A DNA stretch of 64,000 bases, taken from positions 62,001 through 126,000 of the forward strand of contig CAJIZF010000001.1 in assembly GCA_905181835.1 (NCBI GenBank), written 5' to 3'. The translations under genes and the position numbers were made by a program. Of the stretch, positions 50,358 to 62,349 are shown one piece after another (the first letter of the stretch is position 1; every line of letters begins with the position of its first letter). The notes beneath the pieces are model-generated. The model saw only the letters and a program-made list of their open reading frames with translations, did no database searches and was not told where the DNA came from. The stretch is from an uncultured Flavobacteriaceae bacterium (GTDB lineage: Bacteria > Bacteroidota > Bacteroidia > Flavobacteriales > Flavobacteriaceae).

Positions 50358-51284
50358 TTGGATTTTAAATCAACCCATACAGAATTGATTAAAAATGAAG
50401 CAAAAAGACTTGGCTTTCTTTCTTGCGGTATTAGTAAAGCAGATTTTCTTGAAGAGGAAGCACCTCGCTTGGAGCAGTGGCTAAATAAGAATATGCATGG
50501 TGAGATGCAGTATATGGAAAATCATTTTGATAAACGACTAGATCCTACAAAACTCGTTGAAGACTCAAAATCAGTAGTTTCTTTATTACTAAATTATTTT
50601 CCCTCTAATGAACCCCAAGATAAAACAGCTCCTAAAATCTCTAAATATGCTTATGGTGATGATTATCATTTTGTTATAAAGGAAAAGTTGAAGCGATTAT
50701 TAGAATTTATTTATGAAGAAATAGGTGAAGTATCTGGCCGGGCGTTCGTAGATTCAGCTCCCGTTCTTGACAAAGCATGGGCCGCGAAAAGCGGACTAGG
50801 TTGGGTCGGAAAAAATAGTAACCTTATCACAAAAGATACCGGTTCGTTTTATTTTATTGCAGAGTTAATTATAGATTTACCATTAAATTACGACAATCCA
50901 ACTACGGACCATTGCGGCACCTGTACAGCTTGTATAGATGCTTGTCCGACAAAAGCTATTGTAGATCCTTATGTAGTAGACGGAAGTAAATGTATTTCTT
51001 ATTTCACTATTGAATTAAAAAATGAACTCCCTTCTAGTATGAAAGGAAGTTTTGATAATTGGATGTTTGGATGTGATATTTGTCAAGATGTATGTCCATG
51101 GAACCGGTTTAGTAAAGCTCATAGCGAACCACTCTTCAATCCAAATGATAAATTATTATCAATGTCAAAATCCGAATGGGAAGAAATTACAGAAGAGTTA
51201 TTTCAAGAAATTTTTAAAAAGAGTGCAGTTAAGAGGACGAAATTTTCAGGATTAACAAGAAATATTAATTTTCTTAAAATATAG
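50358..51284 (+). CDS. queG: Epoxyqueuosine reductase, TTG start
   Basis: [17 protein letters not shown] and [13 protein letters not shown] double 4Fe-4S motifs. Confidence 0.95.
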   Translation: MDFKSTHTELIKNEAKRLGFLSCGISKADFLEEEAPRLEQWLNKNMHGEMQYMENHFDKRLDPTKLVEDSKSVVSLLLNYFPSNEPQDKTAPKISKYAYGDDYHFVIKEKLKRLLEFIYEEIGEVSGRAFVDSAPVLDKAWAAKSGLGWVGKNSNLITKDTGSFYFIAELIIDLPLNYDNPTTDHCGTCTACIDACPTKAIVDPYVVDGSKCISYFTIELKNELPSSMKGSFDNWMFGCDICQDVCPWNRFSKAHSEPLFNPNDKLLSMSKSEWEEITEELFQEIFKKSAVKRTKFSGLTRNINFLKI

Positions 51285-51304
51285 AGATATAAAATAGTAC
51301 TTAC

Positions 51305-53599
51305 ATGAAAAAAGAAACTATAAGAAAACAAGCTTTAAAATACCATGAATTACCAAAGCCTGGAAAAATAGAAGTAGTTCCAACTAAGAAGTATGCTTCA
51401 CAAAGAGATTTGTCACTTGCTTATTCTCCAGGTGTTGCCGAACCATGTTTGGAAATTGAAAAAAATATAGACGAAGTTTATAGATATACAAACAAGGGGA
51501 ATTTAGTCGCTGTAATTACAAACGGAACAGCAGTTTTAGGGTTGGGTGATATAGGGCCAGAAGCCTCCAAGCCCGTTATGGAAGGAAAAGGATTACTTTT
51601 TAAGATATTTGCTGATATTGATGTTTTTGATATTGAAATTAACGCAAACAGTGTTGAGGACTTTATTAATACAGTTAAAAATATAGCACCCACATTTGGA
51701 GGTATAAATTTAGAAGACATAAAAGCTCCTGAAGCATTTGAAATTGAAAGAAGGCTTAAGAAAGAGCTTGATATTCCTGTGATGCATGATGATCAACACG
51801 GCACAGCAATCATTTCGTCAGCAGCGCTTATAAATGCAGTTGAGATTGCCAATAAGGAGTTAGAAAATATTTCGATAGTAATTAACGGTGCAGGTGCAGC
51901 AGCAATATCTTGCACAAAGCTATACAAATCATTGGGGGTAAAAGCAACTAATATTATCATGTTAGATAGTAAAGGTGTTATCCGAAAAGACAGAGATGAT
52001 TTAACTATTGAAAAAGCAGAGTTTGCAACTAAAAAAGATATTCATTCTTTAGAGGAAGCAATCGAAGGTGCAGATGTTTTTGTTGGCTTATCTATAGCAG
52101 ATATTTTAACCCCAGAAATGTTGATTTCAATGGCAGCTAATCCGATAGTATTTGCATTAGCAAATCCAAATCCTGAAATTAACTATAAACTAGCAATTAA
52201 GACTAGAAAAGATATCATTATGGCTACTGGAAGAAGTGACCATCCAAATCAAGTGAACAATGTGCTGGGTTTTCCTTTTATTTTTAGAGGTGCTTTAGAT
52301 GTTAGAGCAACAAAAATAAATGAAGCTATGAAGATGGCTTCGGTACTTGCATTAGCTAAATTAGCTAAGGAACCTGTGCCTGAACAGGTGAATATTGCAT
52401 ACGGAGAAACTAAACTAATTTTTGGGAAAGATTATATAATTCCTAAACCTTTTGATCCAAGATTAATTAGCACTATTCCTCTTGCTGTTGCAAAAGCAGC
52501 AGTAGTTAGTGGGGTTGCAAAGGAGCCTTTAGATAACTGGAATAAATATGAAGAAAAGCTTTATACCCGAATGGGGAATGATAACAAGATGTTGCGAATG
52601 TTGTTTAACAGAGCAAAAATAAGCCCTAAAAGAATTGTATTTGCCGAAGCAGACCATTTAGATGTTTTAAAAGCCGCTCAAATTATTTTTGAAGAAGGTA
52701 TTGGTATCCCAATTTTATTAGGAAGGAAAGATATTATTTTAGAATTAATGAAAGAAATTGATTTTGATGCCGATATTGAAATTTTAGATCCAAAAAATGA
52801 TGATCAAAACGACAAACTTAAAGAATATGCAAAAATCTATTGGTCTCAAAGGCAAAGAAAAGGAGTAACTCTTTATGCATCAGAAAAATTAATGAGAGAA
52901 AGAAATTATTTTGCATCTATGATGGTAAATGTTGGAGATGCCGATGCGATGATTTCTGGCTATTCTAGAGCATATCCAATTGTTATAAAACCAGTTTTAG
53001 AAACTATCGGAAAATTTGATGGTGTAAACAAAATAGCAACAACAAATATAATGCTTACTAATAGAGGCCCCCTGTTTATTTCAGATACCTCCATTAATAT
53101 AAATCCTACAGCAAAAGAACTTGCAAATATTGCTCAAATGACCAATTATACAATGAAAATGTTTGGCATTAAACCAGTAATAGCTATGATATCCTATGCT
53201 AATTTTGGATCATCAAAAAGCCCAGAGGCAATAAAGGTAAGAGAAGCGGTCTCCTATTTACATAAAATTAGTCCCGAAACAATTGTAGACGGTGAATTAC
53301 AGACAGATTTTGCCTTAAATAGTGCTTTATTAAAAAAAACATTTCCATTTTCAAAACTTGCTGGAAAAAAGGTGAATGCTTTAATTTTCCCAAATTTAGA
53401 CTCTGCCAATAGTAATTATAAGCTTTTAAAAGAATTGAACAATGTAGAAACAATTGGACCAATAATGCTTGGAATGAGAAAAGCTGTTCATATTCTTCAG
53501 CTTGGAGCTAGTGTTGAGGAAATTGTAAATATTGCAGCCGTTGCAGTAGTTGATGCTCAGCAAAAAGAAAAGATTAAAAAACAGCAGAAAAAAAGCTGA
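51305..53599 (+). CDS. maeB: NADP-dependent malic enzyme with C-terminal phosphotransacetylase-like domain
   Basis: YSPGVAEPCLEIEKNIDEVYRYTNKGNLVAVITNGTAVLGLGDIG; C-terminal PTA-like region. Confidence 0.95.
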   Translation: MKKETIRKQALKYHELPKPGKIEVVPTKKYASQRDLSLAYSPGVAEPCLEIEKNIDEVYRYTNKGNLVAVITNGTAVLGLGDIGPEASKPVMEGKGLLFKIFADIDVFDIEINANSVEDFINTVKNIAPTFGGINLEDIKAPEAFEIERRLKKELDIPVMHDDQHGTAIISSAALINAVEIANKELENISIVINGAGAAAISCTKLYKSLGVKATNIIMLDSKGVIRKDRDDLTIEKAEFATKKDIHSLEEAIEGADVFVGLSIADILTPEMLISMAANPIVFALANPNPEINYKLAIKTRKDIIMATGRSDHPNQVNNVLGFPFIFRGALDVRATKINEAMKMASVLALAKLAKEPVPEQVNIAYGETKLIFGKDYIIPKPFDPRLISTIPLAVAKAAVVSGVAKEPLDNWNKYEEKLYTRMGNDNKMLRMLFNRAKISPKRIVFAEADHLDVLKAAQIIFEEGIGIPILLGRKDIILELMKEIDFDADIEILDPKNDDQNDKLKEYAKIYWSQRQRKGVTLYASEKLMRERNYFASMMVNVGDADAMISGYSRAYPIVIKPVLETIGKFDGVNKIATTNIMLTNRGPLFISDTSININPTAKELANIAQMTNYTMKMFGIKPVIAMISYANFGSSKSPEAIKVREAVSYLHKISPETIVDGELQTDFALNSALLKKTFPFSKLAGKKVNALIFPNLDSANSNYKLLKELNNVETIGPIMLGMRKAVHILQLGASVEEIVNIAAVAVVDAQQKEKIKKQQKKS

Positions 53600-53678
53600 A
53601 TCTAGAATGTTTTTTAGCATTTTCAGGGATTGTAGATGCAAATATTTATACTATATTTGAGGCATCAACCGATAGCCA

Positions 53679-54260
53679 ATGATTACCCATCTGCAGGGAA
53701 GACTTGTTGAAAAAACCCCTACTAATATAGTTATAGACTGTAATGGTGTTGGGTATTTTGTGCATATCTCATTACACACATTTTCGAATCTCTCTGACAC
53801 TGAAAGTGTAAAGTTATTTATACACTTACAAGTGCGTGAAGATTCACACACATTATTTGGTTTTTCAACTAAGGTTGAAAGAGAAATATTTAGGTTGTTA
53901 ATATCTGTATCCGGCGTTGGTGCAAGTATAGCTAGAACAATGCTTTCGTCGTTAACACCAGATCAGGTCAAGGATGCGATAGCTCAAAATGATTTTGCAG
54001 CTATTCAGTCAGTAAAAGGAATTGGGTCTAAAACTGCTCAAAGAGTCGTTTTGGATTTAAAAGATAAAATATTAAAAGTCTATGGCTTAGATGAGGTTTC
54101 TGTTACTTCAAACAATACTAACAAAAACGAGGCGTTATCTGCTTTAGAGACGCTAGGTTTTGGAAGAAAACAAGCAGAAAAAATTTGTGATTCTATTGTG
54201 AAAAACGATGGAAATGCTTCTGTAGAAACCATCATAAAGTTAGCTTTAAAAAATTTGTAA
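53679..54260 (+). CDS. ruvA: Holliday junction branch migration protein RuvA
   Basis: MITHLQGRLVEKTPTNIVIDCNGVGYFVHISL; VKGIGSKTAQRVVLDLKDKI. Confidence 0.97.
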   Translation: MITHLQGRLVEKTPTNIVIDCNGVGYFVHISLHTFSNLSDTESVKLFIHLQVREDSHTLFGFSTKVEREIFRLLISVSGVGASIARTMLSSLTPDQVKDAIAQNDFAAIQSVKGIGSKTAQRVVLDLKDKILKVYGLDEVSVTSNNTNKNEALSALETLGFGRKQAEKICDSIVKNDGNASVETIIKLALKNL

Positions 54261-54264
54261 AAAA

Positions 54265-57200
54265 TTGGGAGTAAAAAAATACAATTTTAAAAATAGCTTT
54301 TTCAAGCAAATGTTAGTTTTAAGCGTCCTTTTAGGATTTTTTGCCACATCTTATTCTCAAGATTCAACAAGCACCGGCAGCACTATGGGAAGGATGGACC
54401 TACCAACTCCTACTAGTATCCAAGACCTATATACTTACGATCCAATTACAGAAATGTATATTTACTCTCAAATGGTTGGCGATTTCTCTATATCTTATCC
54501 ATTAATTCTAACAACGGAGGAGTATAGAGATTTAATTCTTAATCAGCAAATGAAATCTTATTTTAAAGATAAAATAGATGCTGCTGATGGTAGAAAAGAA
54601 GGCTCAGAAGAATTACAAAAAAACTTATTACCCGCTTTTTATGTTAATTCTAGTTTTTTTGAATCTATTTTTGGGGGAAATACCATAGAAATAATTCCTC
54701 AAGGTAGCGTTGAAATTGACTTAGGAATGCTTTATACTAAACAAGATAATCCGTCTTTTTCGCCAAGAAATAGAAGTAATTTATCTTTTGATTTTGATCA
54801 AAGAATTAGCCTGAGTTTATTGGGAAAAATTGGTGAAAGACTTCAGATTACTGCTAACTATGATACGCAATCTACTTTTGATTTTCAAAATCAGATTAAA
54901 CTAGAATATACTCCAATTGAAGATGATATAATTAGAAAAATTGAGGTCGGTAACGTTAGTATGCCTCTAAATAGTTCTTTAATTCAAGGTGCTCAAAGTT
55001 TATTTGGTGTCAAAGGAGAAGTGCAATTTGGTAAAACTACTATCACAGGTGTGTTTTCTGAACAAAAATCTGAAACAAGAACCGTTGTAGCTGAAGGTGG
55101 TGCAACGATAACCGATTTTGATATTTTTGCTTTGGATTATGATGAAAATAGACATTTCTTTTTATCCCATTACTTCAGAGATAACTATGATAGAGTTTTG
55201 GCGCAGTACCCATTTATTAATACAAATATTCAAATTACTAGAACAGAGGTTTGGGTTACAAACAGAACAAATGCAACAGATAATGTAAGAAATATTGTTG
55301 CATTGCAAGATATTGGTGAGTCAAACCCAGAAAATATTGGCTTACCCTTTCCTCCAGGGGGATTTATAAATGCTCCAACTAGAGCTTATCCAGATAATGA
55401 TAATAACGATTTTAACCCACTCGGAATTGAAGGTGATGATTCTTCGATACTTAATCCTGCAATTCGAGATATAGCTACAGTGCAATCTGGTTTTAGTGGA
55501 CTTCAAACAAGAGATGGGTTAGATTATGTGACTTTAGAAAACGCTAGAAAATTGAATACTGGAGAATACAAACTAGACACCCAACTAGGTTACATTTCTT
55601 TGAATCAGCGTTTGAATAATGATGAAGTATTGGCTGTAGCTTTCCAATTTACAGTAAACGGAACTGTTTATCAAGTTGGAGAGTTCTCTAGTGACGGTGT
55701 AGACGCATCTGGAGGAACAATTCCTGGTGATGAAGATGATGAACCGATTGAAGGAATATCTCAAAACCTTGTTGTTAAATTATTAAAGAGTAATATCACC
55801 AATGTAGAGGAACCTATCTGGGATATTATGATGAAAAATATTTATCCTCTAGGAGCTTTTCAATTAGAACGAGATGGATTTAATTTGAATATATTATATA
55901 CAGATCCTTCCCCTCAAAATTTTATAACAGCAGCAGAGGGAAGTATCGAATATCCAGCTTTAGATTTACCATCAGATGTTGATAACACACCATTATTAAA
56001 GGTTTTTAATCTAGATCGATTGAACTTTAATGGAGATCCACAACAAGGAGGTGATGGGTTTTTTGATTTTTCACCAGGAATTACGGTAGATACTCAAAAC
56101 GGAAGAATTATATTCACAAACATTGAGCCTTTTGGAAGTCATTTATTTGAAAAGCTAGGAAATACATCCAACGCCTCTGAAGATTACAACAATCCTTTAA
56201 CTTATAACGCAAATCAAAACAAATTCGTTTTTAAAAAGCTTTATGAATCAACAAAAACTATAGCAGAGCAAGAAGAAAGTGATAAAAATAAGTTTCAATT
56301 AAAAGGAACCTATAAGTCTACGGGTGCAGATGGAATTCCTATCGGAGCATTCAACATACCACAAGGTTCTGTAACAGTAACTGCTGGTGGTCGAGTTTTA
56401 GTAGAAGGAGTAGATTATACCGTAAATTATCAATTAGGAAGGGTTCAAATTTTAGATTCTTCGTTATTAAATTCAAATACACCAATTTCTGTTTCTACTG
56501 AAAATAACACTTTATTTGGCCAACAAACCAAAAGGTTTACAGGTTTAAATGTTGAACATATTTTTAATGAAAAGTTCCAAATGGGAGCAACTTTTTTAAA
56601 TTTAAACGAAAGACCTTTAACTCAAAAATCTTCTTTTAGTTCGGAGCCAATCAATAATTCTATTTTTGGTTTGAACGCTAATTACTCTACCGAAGTTCCT
56701 TTCCTTACTAGATTAGTAAACAAACTTCCTAACATCGATACTGATGTGGAGTCCGTTTTTTCTTTAAGAGGCGAATTTGCATATTTATTACCTGGTGCTC
56801 CAAAAGTTTCAAATTTGAATGGCAAAACAACTGCGTACGTCGATGACTTTGAAGCGGCTCAAACTAATTTTGATATAAGCTCTCCATTAACTTGGTTTTT
56901 ATCTAGTGCTCCTATCGGTTTTGGAGGTGAGCAAGGTAACGGAAACCTAGCTAGTAATTATAGACGTGCAAAATTGTCTTGGTATAACATTGACCCAATA
57001 TTTTACAGTTCCCAAAGACCTGATGGAATAACTGTTGACGATATTTCATCCCCTTTTACTAGAAGAATTTTCAGAAATGAAATATTTCCAAATCAAGATA
57101 TTATTCAAGGTCAAACACAAGCATTGTTTTCTTTAGACCTTGCTTTTTCGCCAGCTGAGAGAGGTCAATATAACTATAATCCAGCAGCAAACGGAACCAA

Positions 57201-60200
57201 CACTATTCCGAACCCTGGGTCTAATTTTGGTGGAATTATAAGACAATTAACCACTACTGATTTTGAAAGGTCAAATGTTGAATATATTCAATTTTGGCTT
57301 ATGGATCCGTTTTTATACGATGAGACAGCAGGAAGTGATGGTGGTACTATTACCTTTAATTTAGGAAATATTTCTGAGGATGTTTTAAAAGACGGAAGAA
57401 AGCAGTACGAAAACGGACTACCTGAGGACGGCTCTGATACCAATACGATACCTACCTCATATGGTAAAGTTCCCACAAATCAATCATTACTTTATGTTTA
57501 TGATACACAAGGACAAGAAAGAATTAATCAAGATATTGGATACGATGGTCTGAACGATGGTGAAGAAGCAATATTATATCCTGAATTTTCTGGTTTATCT
57601 GATCCCGCAGGAGATAACTATAAATATTTCTTACAAGCAGAAGGAAATTTAGTGCAACGTTACAACCAGTATAACGGTACTCAAGGAAATTCGCCAGAAG
57701 TTTTAACAAATACTGACAGAGGATCAACTCCTCTTCCTGATGTGGAAGATATTAATCGAGATAACACAATGAACACGGTAGATAGTTATTTTGAGTATAA
57801 TATTGATGTTTATCCTGGAATGGACGCTACCAACAGTGATTATATTACCGATACAAAAGAAATAAATGTTACCCTTCAAAACAACGAGATTATTCCTGTA
57901 AGGTGGGTTCAATTTAAAGTTCCTATTAGTGAGCCAGATGTATCAGTAAATGGCGCTTCAGATTTTAGATCTATTCGATTTATGCGTATGTATTTATCCG
58001 ATTTTGAAGAAGATATGATATTACGATTTGGAACATTAGATTTAATTCGTGGAGATTACAGAAGATATCAAGTTGCTTTAGATGAAAATGCCCAAGATCC
58101 AACGGTAGGGAATACTTTATTTGAAAATTTCACTGTTAGTATTGAAGAAAATGAAAATAGATCTCCTATTCCTTATGTTTTACCACCAGGTGTATATAGA
58201 GAACAACTTAATAATAATAATAATATAATCCGTCAAAACGAACAGTCGTTATCATTAAGAACCTGCGGATTAGACCCAGAAGATGGAAGATCAGTTTACA
58301 AAAACTTTAATGTAGACATGAGGCAGTATAAAAACTTAGAAATGTTTATTCACACTGAATCTATTGAAAACGAAGCTATGCTGTCCGATGGCGATATGGT
58401 TGCATTTGTTAGATTGGGAAATGATTTATCTCAAAATTATTATGAAGTTCAGCTACCATTAAATCCTACCACTTTTGGTAGTTCGTCGCCTGAAGATATA
58501 TGGCCAATTGAAAATAGACTTCTACTTCCGTTTGAATTATTACAGCAGGTAAAAGCACTGGCTTTAGGGGATCAAAATAATATTCCAAATGAAACTTCAT
58601 TTTATTTGCAATCTGAATTAGATCCGAACTTTTCTGGTCCTGAAAATGAGTTAAGAATAGGAATAAAAGGGAATCCAAGTTTTGGTAATGTAAGAACTAT
58701 AATGATTGGTGTTCGTAATAATACAACTAGTGAAATTTGTGGCGAAACATGGTTTAATGAGTTAAGAATGACTGAGTTAGACAATCAAGGGGGTTGGGCT
58801 GCTATAGCTAGTATGGATGTCAATTTAGCAGATTTTGCAACTGTAAGTGCGTCTGGTAGTAAAAGTACTGTTGGGTTTGGCTCAATTGAACAGGGTCCAA
58901 ATCAAAGAAGCTTAGAAGACGTTCAAGAGTATGGTTTGGTTACAAACTTTAATTTAGGACAACTGTTACCTCAAAAATGGGGAATTCAGTTGCCATTTAA
59001 TTATGGTCGTTCAGAAGAACTAATAACCCCAAAATACGACGAAGAATATCAGGATATAGAACTTCAAACAAGACTTGATAATCAACAAGACTCTCAAAGG
59101 CGACAAGAAATTCAAGAGCAGTCAGAGGAATATACCAAAAGGCAAAGTATAAATTTTATTGGAGTTCGAAAAAATAAGGTAGGTAATTCCAAACCAAAAG
59201 TTTATGATATCGAAAACTTCACTTTTTCTTATTCATACAACCAGGTAGATCATAGAAGTTTTGAAGTAAAACAATCAAAAGAACAGAGTGTATTATTAGG
59301 CGGTACTTATAATTATAACTTTCAACCAAAACCTGTAGAGCCATTTAAAAAGAATGACTCTATATTTAGAAGTAAATATTGGAAATTATTAAAAGATTTT
59401 AATTTCAATTATCTACCAACAAATATTTCAGTGGGCTCTAACTATAATAGACAGTACACTGAACAAAAGTTTAGAGAGTTAAACTTACCTGAAGCGAGTA
59501 TTGGTGTTCCCACTCTGTATCAAAGAAATTTCTTATTTGACTGGCAGTATACGATTAATTATAATCTAACAAAATCATTAAGGTTTAATTTTTCGTCCAC
59601 CAACAACCGTACTGTTAAGAATTACATAGATATTTTTGGAAATACAGATAACACTATTGGAGTCTGGGATGGGTTTTTTGATATTGGTGATCCAAATCAA
59701 CATTTTCAATCACTTCAGCTGAATTACGACATCCCCTTTAATAAAGTGCCATTTTTGAAATTTATTAGAGCAACATACTCCTATACAGGAGATTTTCAAT
59801 GGCAAAAAAGTAGTGATTTATTCTTAGATATTCCCATACTTACCGAAGATGGAACAACTCAGTCCTACAATCTAGGGAACTCAGTTCAAAATGCTCAAAC
59901 TCACCGAATTAATTCGAGTTTAGATATGAAGACTCTTTATAAATATGTTGGGCTTATAAAAAGAAAGAAAAGTAAAAAAATTATTCCGCCTGGAACCAAT
60001 TCAAAGGATACAGAAAGTGGCTCTAGAGATGATAGAGATAAATCTTTTGGAAAATCTGGGAAGGAGGATAACCAACAAAATAAAAATTCAAAAAAAGGAG
60101 TAGCAAATCAATCTGGAGACTCTAGAAGTGGTAACGGTGGAACAGAATTCTCAACTTCTCTCACAACTGGAGAAAAGTCTATGAATGTATTGATAGATTT

Positions 60201-61524
60201 AGTTACGATGGTAAAAAAAGTGCAATTTAACTATCAAGAAAATAATGGAATATTTTTACCGGGATATACGCCTACTGTTGGTCTTGCAGGTACATTTAAA
60301 CCAACTGCAGGCTTCACTTTTGGAAGTCAAGCCGAGATCAGGGATTTAGCAGCTAGAAATGGATGGTTAACATTATACCCTGAATTTAACGAGCAGTATA
60401 CCGAAGTAGAGTCTACTCAATTAGATTTTCAAGCAAATCTTATTCCTGTTCAAGGTTTAAAAATTGATTTAACAGCTAGCAGAATTTATTCAGAAAATTA
60501 TGCAGAAAATTATATAGTAGAAAACGATTTATATCGTTCATTGACTCCCAATGTTTTTGGTAACTTCAATATTTCTACCATCTTGATTAAGACTGCTTTT
60601 TCAGCTAGTGACGAAACTACCTCTAAACCATTTGAAGATTTTAGAAGCAATCGTTTAACAATAGCTAAAAGATTAGCTGAAAAGTATTATGGTACTACTA
60701 CATATCCAGTAGACCCTGAAACCGGGTATCCAGTTGGTTTTGGAAAAACTAGCCAAGATGTTTTATTGCCAGCCTTCTTATCAGCTTACAAAGGGAGTAG
60801 TCCTGAGAAAGAAAGTACAAGTATTTTTAGAGATATTCCAATCCCAAATTGGGATTTAAAATATACAGGCTTGATGAAATTTCCTTGGTTTAAAAAGTAC
60901 TTTAAACGTTTTTCATTGCAACACGGTTATCGATCAGGCTATACAGTCAATCAATTTAGAACCAATTTAGATTTTGATATCAATAATCCTCAGGATACTG
61001 ATCAGTCAGGAAATTTTAAAAGTAAAACACTTTTAACCAACGTTAATTTAGTAGAACAATTTTCCCCACTAATTAGAATTGATTTTGAAATGAAAAATTC
61101 AATAAATATTTTATTTGAACTAAAAAAAGACAGAGCATTGTCATTAAGTTTTGCAAATAATTTGTTGACAGAAATTCAAGGGAATGAAATAGTAATTGGA
61201 GCGGGATACCGGATAAAAGATTTAAGGATTGGCACAAATTTTGGCGGAAAGAAACAAATACTTAAAAGTGATTTAAACTTTAAGTTAGATTTATCAAGAA
61301 GAGATAATAAAACAATTATTAGATATCTTGATATTGCAAATAATCAAACAACAGCTGGTCAAACAATTTATGGAGCGCAATTAACCGTTGATTATGCGTT
61401 GAGTAAAAATTTAACAGCACTGTTTTATTATGATCATTCTTTTTCGGAATATGCAATTTCAACAGCTTTTCCACAAACTACGATAAGAGGAGGGTTTACC
61501 TTGCGATATAACTTTGGAAATTAA
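54265..61524 (+). CDS. sprA: Type IX secretion outer-membrane protein SprA/Sov
   Basis: 2419-aa ORF downstream of ruvA; internal VSNLNGKTTAYVDDFEAAQTNFDISSPLTWFLSSAP. Confidence 0.95.
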   Translation: MGVKKYNFKNSFFKQMLVLSVLLGFFATSYSQDSTSTGSTMGRMDLPTPTSIQDLYTYDPITEMYIYSQMVGDFSISYPLILTTEEYRDLILNQQMKSYFKDKIDAADGRKEGSEELQKNLLPAFYVNSSFFESIFGGNTIEIIPQGSVEIDLGMLYTKQDNPSFSPRNRSNLSFDFDQRISLSLLGKIGERLQITANYDTQSTFDFQNQIKLEYTPIEDDIIRKIEVGNVSMPLNSSLIQGAQSLFGVKGEVQFGKTTITGVFSEQKSETRTVVAEGGATITDFDIFALDYDENRHFFLSHYFRDNYDRVLAQYPFINTNIQITRTEVWVTNRTNATDNVRNIVALQDIGESNPENIGLPFPPGGFINAPTRAYPDNDNNDFNPLGIEGDDSSILNPAIRDIATVQSGFSGLQTRDGLDYVTLENARKLNTGEYKLDTQLGYISLNQRLNNDEVLAVAFQFTVNGTVYQVGEFSSDGVDASGGTIPGDEDDEPIEGISQNLVVKLLKSNITNVEEPIWDIMMKNIYPLGAFQLERDGFNLNILYTDPSPQNFITAAEGSIEYPALDLPSDVDNTPLLKVFNLDRLNFNGDPQQGGDGFFDFSPGITVDTQNGRIIFTNIEPFGSHLFEKLGNTSNASEDYNNPLTYNANQNKFVFKKLYESTKTIAEQEESDKNKFQLKGTYKSTGADGIPIGAFNIPQGSVTVTAGGRVLVEGVDYTVNYQLGRVQILDSSLLNSNTPISVSTENNTLFGQQTKRFTGLNVEHIFNEKFQMGATFLNLNERPLTQKSSFSSEPINNSIFGLNANYSTEVPFLTRLVNKLPNIDTDVESVFSLRGEFAYLLPGAPKVSNLNGKTTAYVDDFEAAQTNFDISSPLTWFLSSAPIGFGGEQGNGNLASNYRRAKLSWYNIDPIFYSSQRPDGITVDDISSPFTRRIFRNEIFPNQDIIQGQTQALFSLDLAFSPAERGQYNYNPAANGTNTIPNPGSNFGGIIRQLTTTDFERSNVEYIQFWLMDPFLYDETAGSDGGTITFNLGNISEDVLKDGRKQYENGLPEDGSDTNTIPTSYGKVPTNQSLLYVYDTQGQERINQDIGYDGLNDGEEAILYPEFSGLSDPAGDNYKYFLQAEGNLVQRYNQYNGTQGNSPEVLTNTDRGSTPLPDVEDINRDNTMNTVDSYFEYNIDVYPGMDATNSDYITDTKEINVTLQNNEIIPVRWVQFKVPISEPDVSVNGASDFRSIRFMRMYLSDFEEDMILRFGTLDLIRGDYRRYQVALDENAQDPTVGNTLFENFTVSIEENENRSPIPYVLPPGVYREQLNNNNNIIRQNEQSLSLRTCGLDPEDGRSVYKNFNVDMRQYKNLEMFIHTESIENEAMLSDGDMVAFVRLGNDLSQNYYEVQLPLNPTTFGSSSPEDIWPIENRLLLPFELLQQVKALALGDQNNIPNETSFYLQSELDPNFSGPENELRIGIKGNPSFGNVRTIMIGVRNNTTSEICGETWFNELRMTELDNQGGWAAIASMDVNLADFATVSASGSKSTVGFGSIEQGPNQRSLEDVQEYGLVTNFNLGQLLPQKWGIQLPFNYGRSEELITPKYDEEYQDIELQTRLDNQQDSQRRQEIQEQSEEYTKRQSINFIGVRKNKVGNSKPKVYDIENFTFSYSYNQVDHRSFEVKQSKEQSVLLGGTYNYNFQPKPVEPFKKNDSIFRSKYWKLLKDFNFNYLPTNISVGSNYNRQYTEQKFRELNLPEASIGVPTLYQRNFLFDWQYTINYNLTKSLRFNFSSTNNRTVKNYIDIFGNTDNTIGVWDGFFDIGDPNQHFQSLQLNYDIPFNKVPFLKFIRATYSYTGDFQWQKSSDLFLDIPILTEDGTTQSYNLGNSVQNAQTHRINSSLDMKTLYKYVGLIKRKKSKKIIPPGTNSKDTESGSRDDRDKSFGKSGKEDNQQNKNSKKGVANQSGDSRSGNGGTEFSTSLTTGEKSMNVLIDLVTMVKKVQFNYQENNGIFLPGYTPTVGLAGTFKPTAGFTFGSQAEIRDLAARNGWLTLYPEFNEQYTEVESTQLDFQANLIPVQGLKIDLTASRIYSENYAENYIVENDLYRSLTPNVFGNFNISTILIKTAFSASDETTSKPFEDFRSNRLTIAKRLAEKYYGTTTYPVDPETGYPVGFGKTSQDVLLPAFLSAYKGSSPEKESTSIFRDIPIPNWDLKYTGLMKFPWFKKYFKRFSLQHGYRSGYTVNQFRTNLDFDINNPQDTDQSGNFKSKTLLTNVNLVEQFSPLIRIDFEMKNSINILFELKKDRALSLSFANNLLTEIQGNEIVIGAGYRIKDLRIGTNFGGKKQILKSDLNFKLDLSRRDNKTIIRYLDIANNQTTAGQTIYGAQLTVDYALSKNLTALFYYDHSFSEYAISTAFPQTTIRGGFTLRYNFGN

Positions 61525-61542
61525 TAAAAACCTATATTATTT

Positions 61543-61926
61543 ATGATGAATACACCTTCAAATTTAAAATATACAAAAGACCATGAATGGATTAATGTTG
61601 ATGGCGACATAGCTACGGTAGGAATAACTGACTTTGCGCAAAGTGAATTAGGAGATATCGTTTATGTTGAAGTAGAGACTTTAGATGAAACTTTAAATAA
61701 AGATGAGGTTTTTGGAACAGTGGAAGCTGTAAAGACAGTCTCTGATTTATTTATTCCATTATCTGGAGAAGTAATTGAGTTCAATGAAAGTCTAGAATCA
61801 GAACCTGAAAAAGTAAATTCTGACCCATATGGCGAAGGTTGGATGATAAAAATTAAGATATCAAATCCGGAAGAAATCAATCAACTATTAGATGCAGAAT
61901 CCTATAAAGAGCTTATTGGAGAGTAA
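61543..61926 (+). CDS. gcvH: Glycine cleavage system H protein
   Basis: [35 protein letters not shown]...[13 protein letters not shown] lipoyl motif. Confidence 0.98.
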   Translation: MMNTPSNLKYTKDHEWINVDGDIATVGITDFAQSELGDIVYVEVETLDETLNKDEVFGTVEAVKTVSDLFIPLSGEVIEFNESLESEPEKVNSDPYGEGWMIKIKISNPEEINQLLDAESYKELIGE

Positions 61927-62293
61927 ACAATTGCTTGTTGTTTGTATCCTTTATTCTGTATTTATAACTATACTTTTTTTGCTGCCTACCAAAGAGATTC
62001 CAAAACTATTTGACACTTTCATCCCGATAGATAAATTAGTTCATTTGTTTATATTTTTGGTTTTGACCTTTTTATGGCTATTGTACGTCAATAATGTTTT
62101 AAATGACACAAAACCAATAGTTTTATTATTCATTCTTGTAGCATGTTTATTTTATGGCATATTAATTGAAGTAATTCAAGAACTCTTCGTGTTGTCAAGA
62201 GGAGCAGAAGTTCTAGATGTAATAGCCGATTTACTTGGTGCTAGTTTAGGGCTGTTACTTTTTAGAAATTATAAAAACAGAATTACATCTTGA
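61892..62293 (+). CDS. VanZ-like membrane protein
   Basis: [18 protein letters not shown]...[35 protein letters not shown]; start site uncertain because of overlap with gcvH. Confidence 0.85.
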   Translation: MQNPIKSLLESKQLLVVCILYSVFITILFLLPTKEIPKLFDTFIPIDKLVHLFIFLVLTFLWLLYVNNVLNDTKPIVLLFILVACLFYGILIEVIQELFVLSRGAEVLDVIADLLGASLGLLLFRNYKNRITS

Positions 62294-62349
62294 ATTTTTT
62301 TATATACTCAAGAAATTATATATTTTAGCAACCAGTTAAATACACCCTT

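Noticed and set aside
54265-61524. Very large ORF as a novel adhesin
   Set aside because: Length, position after ruvA and internal motifs fit SprA of the type IX secretion system
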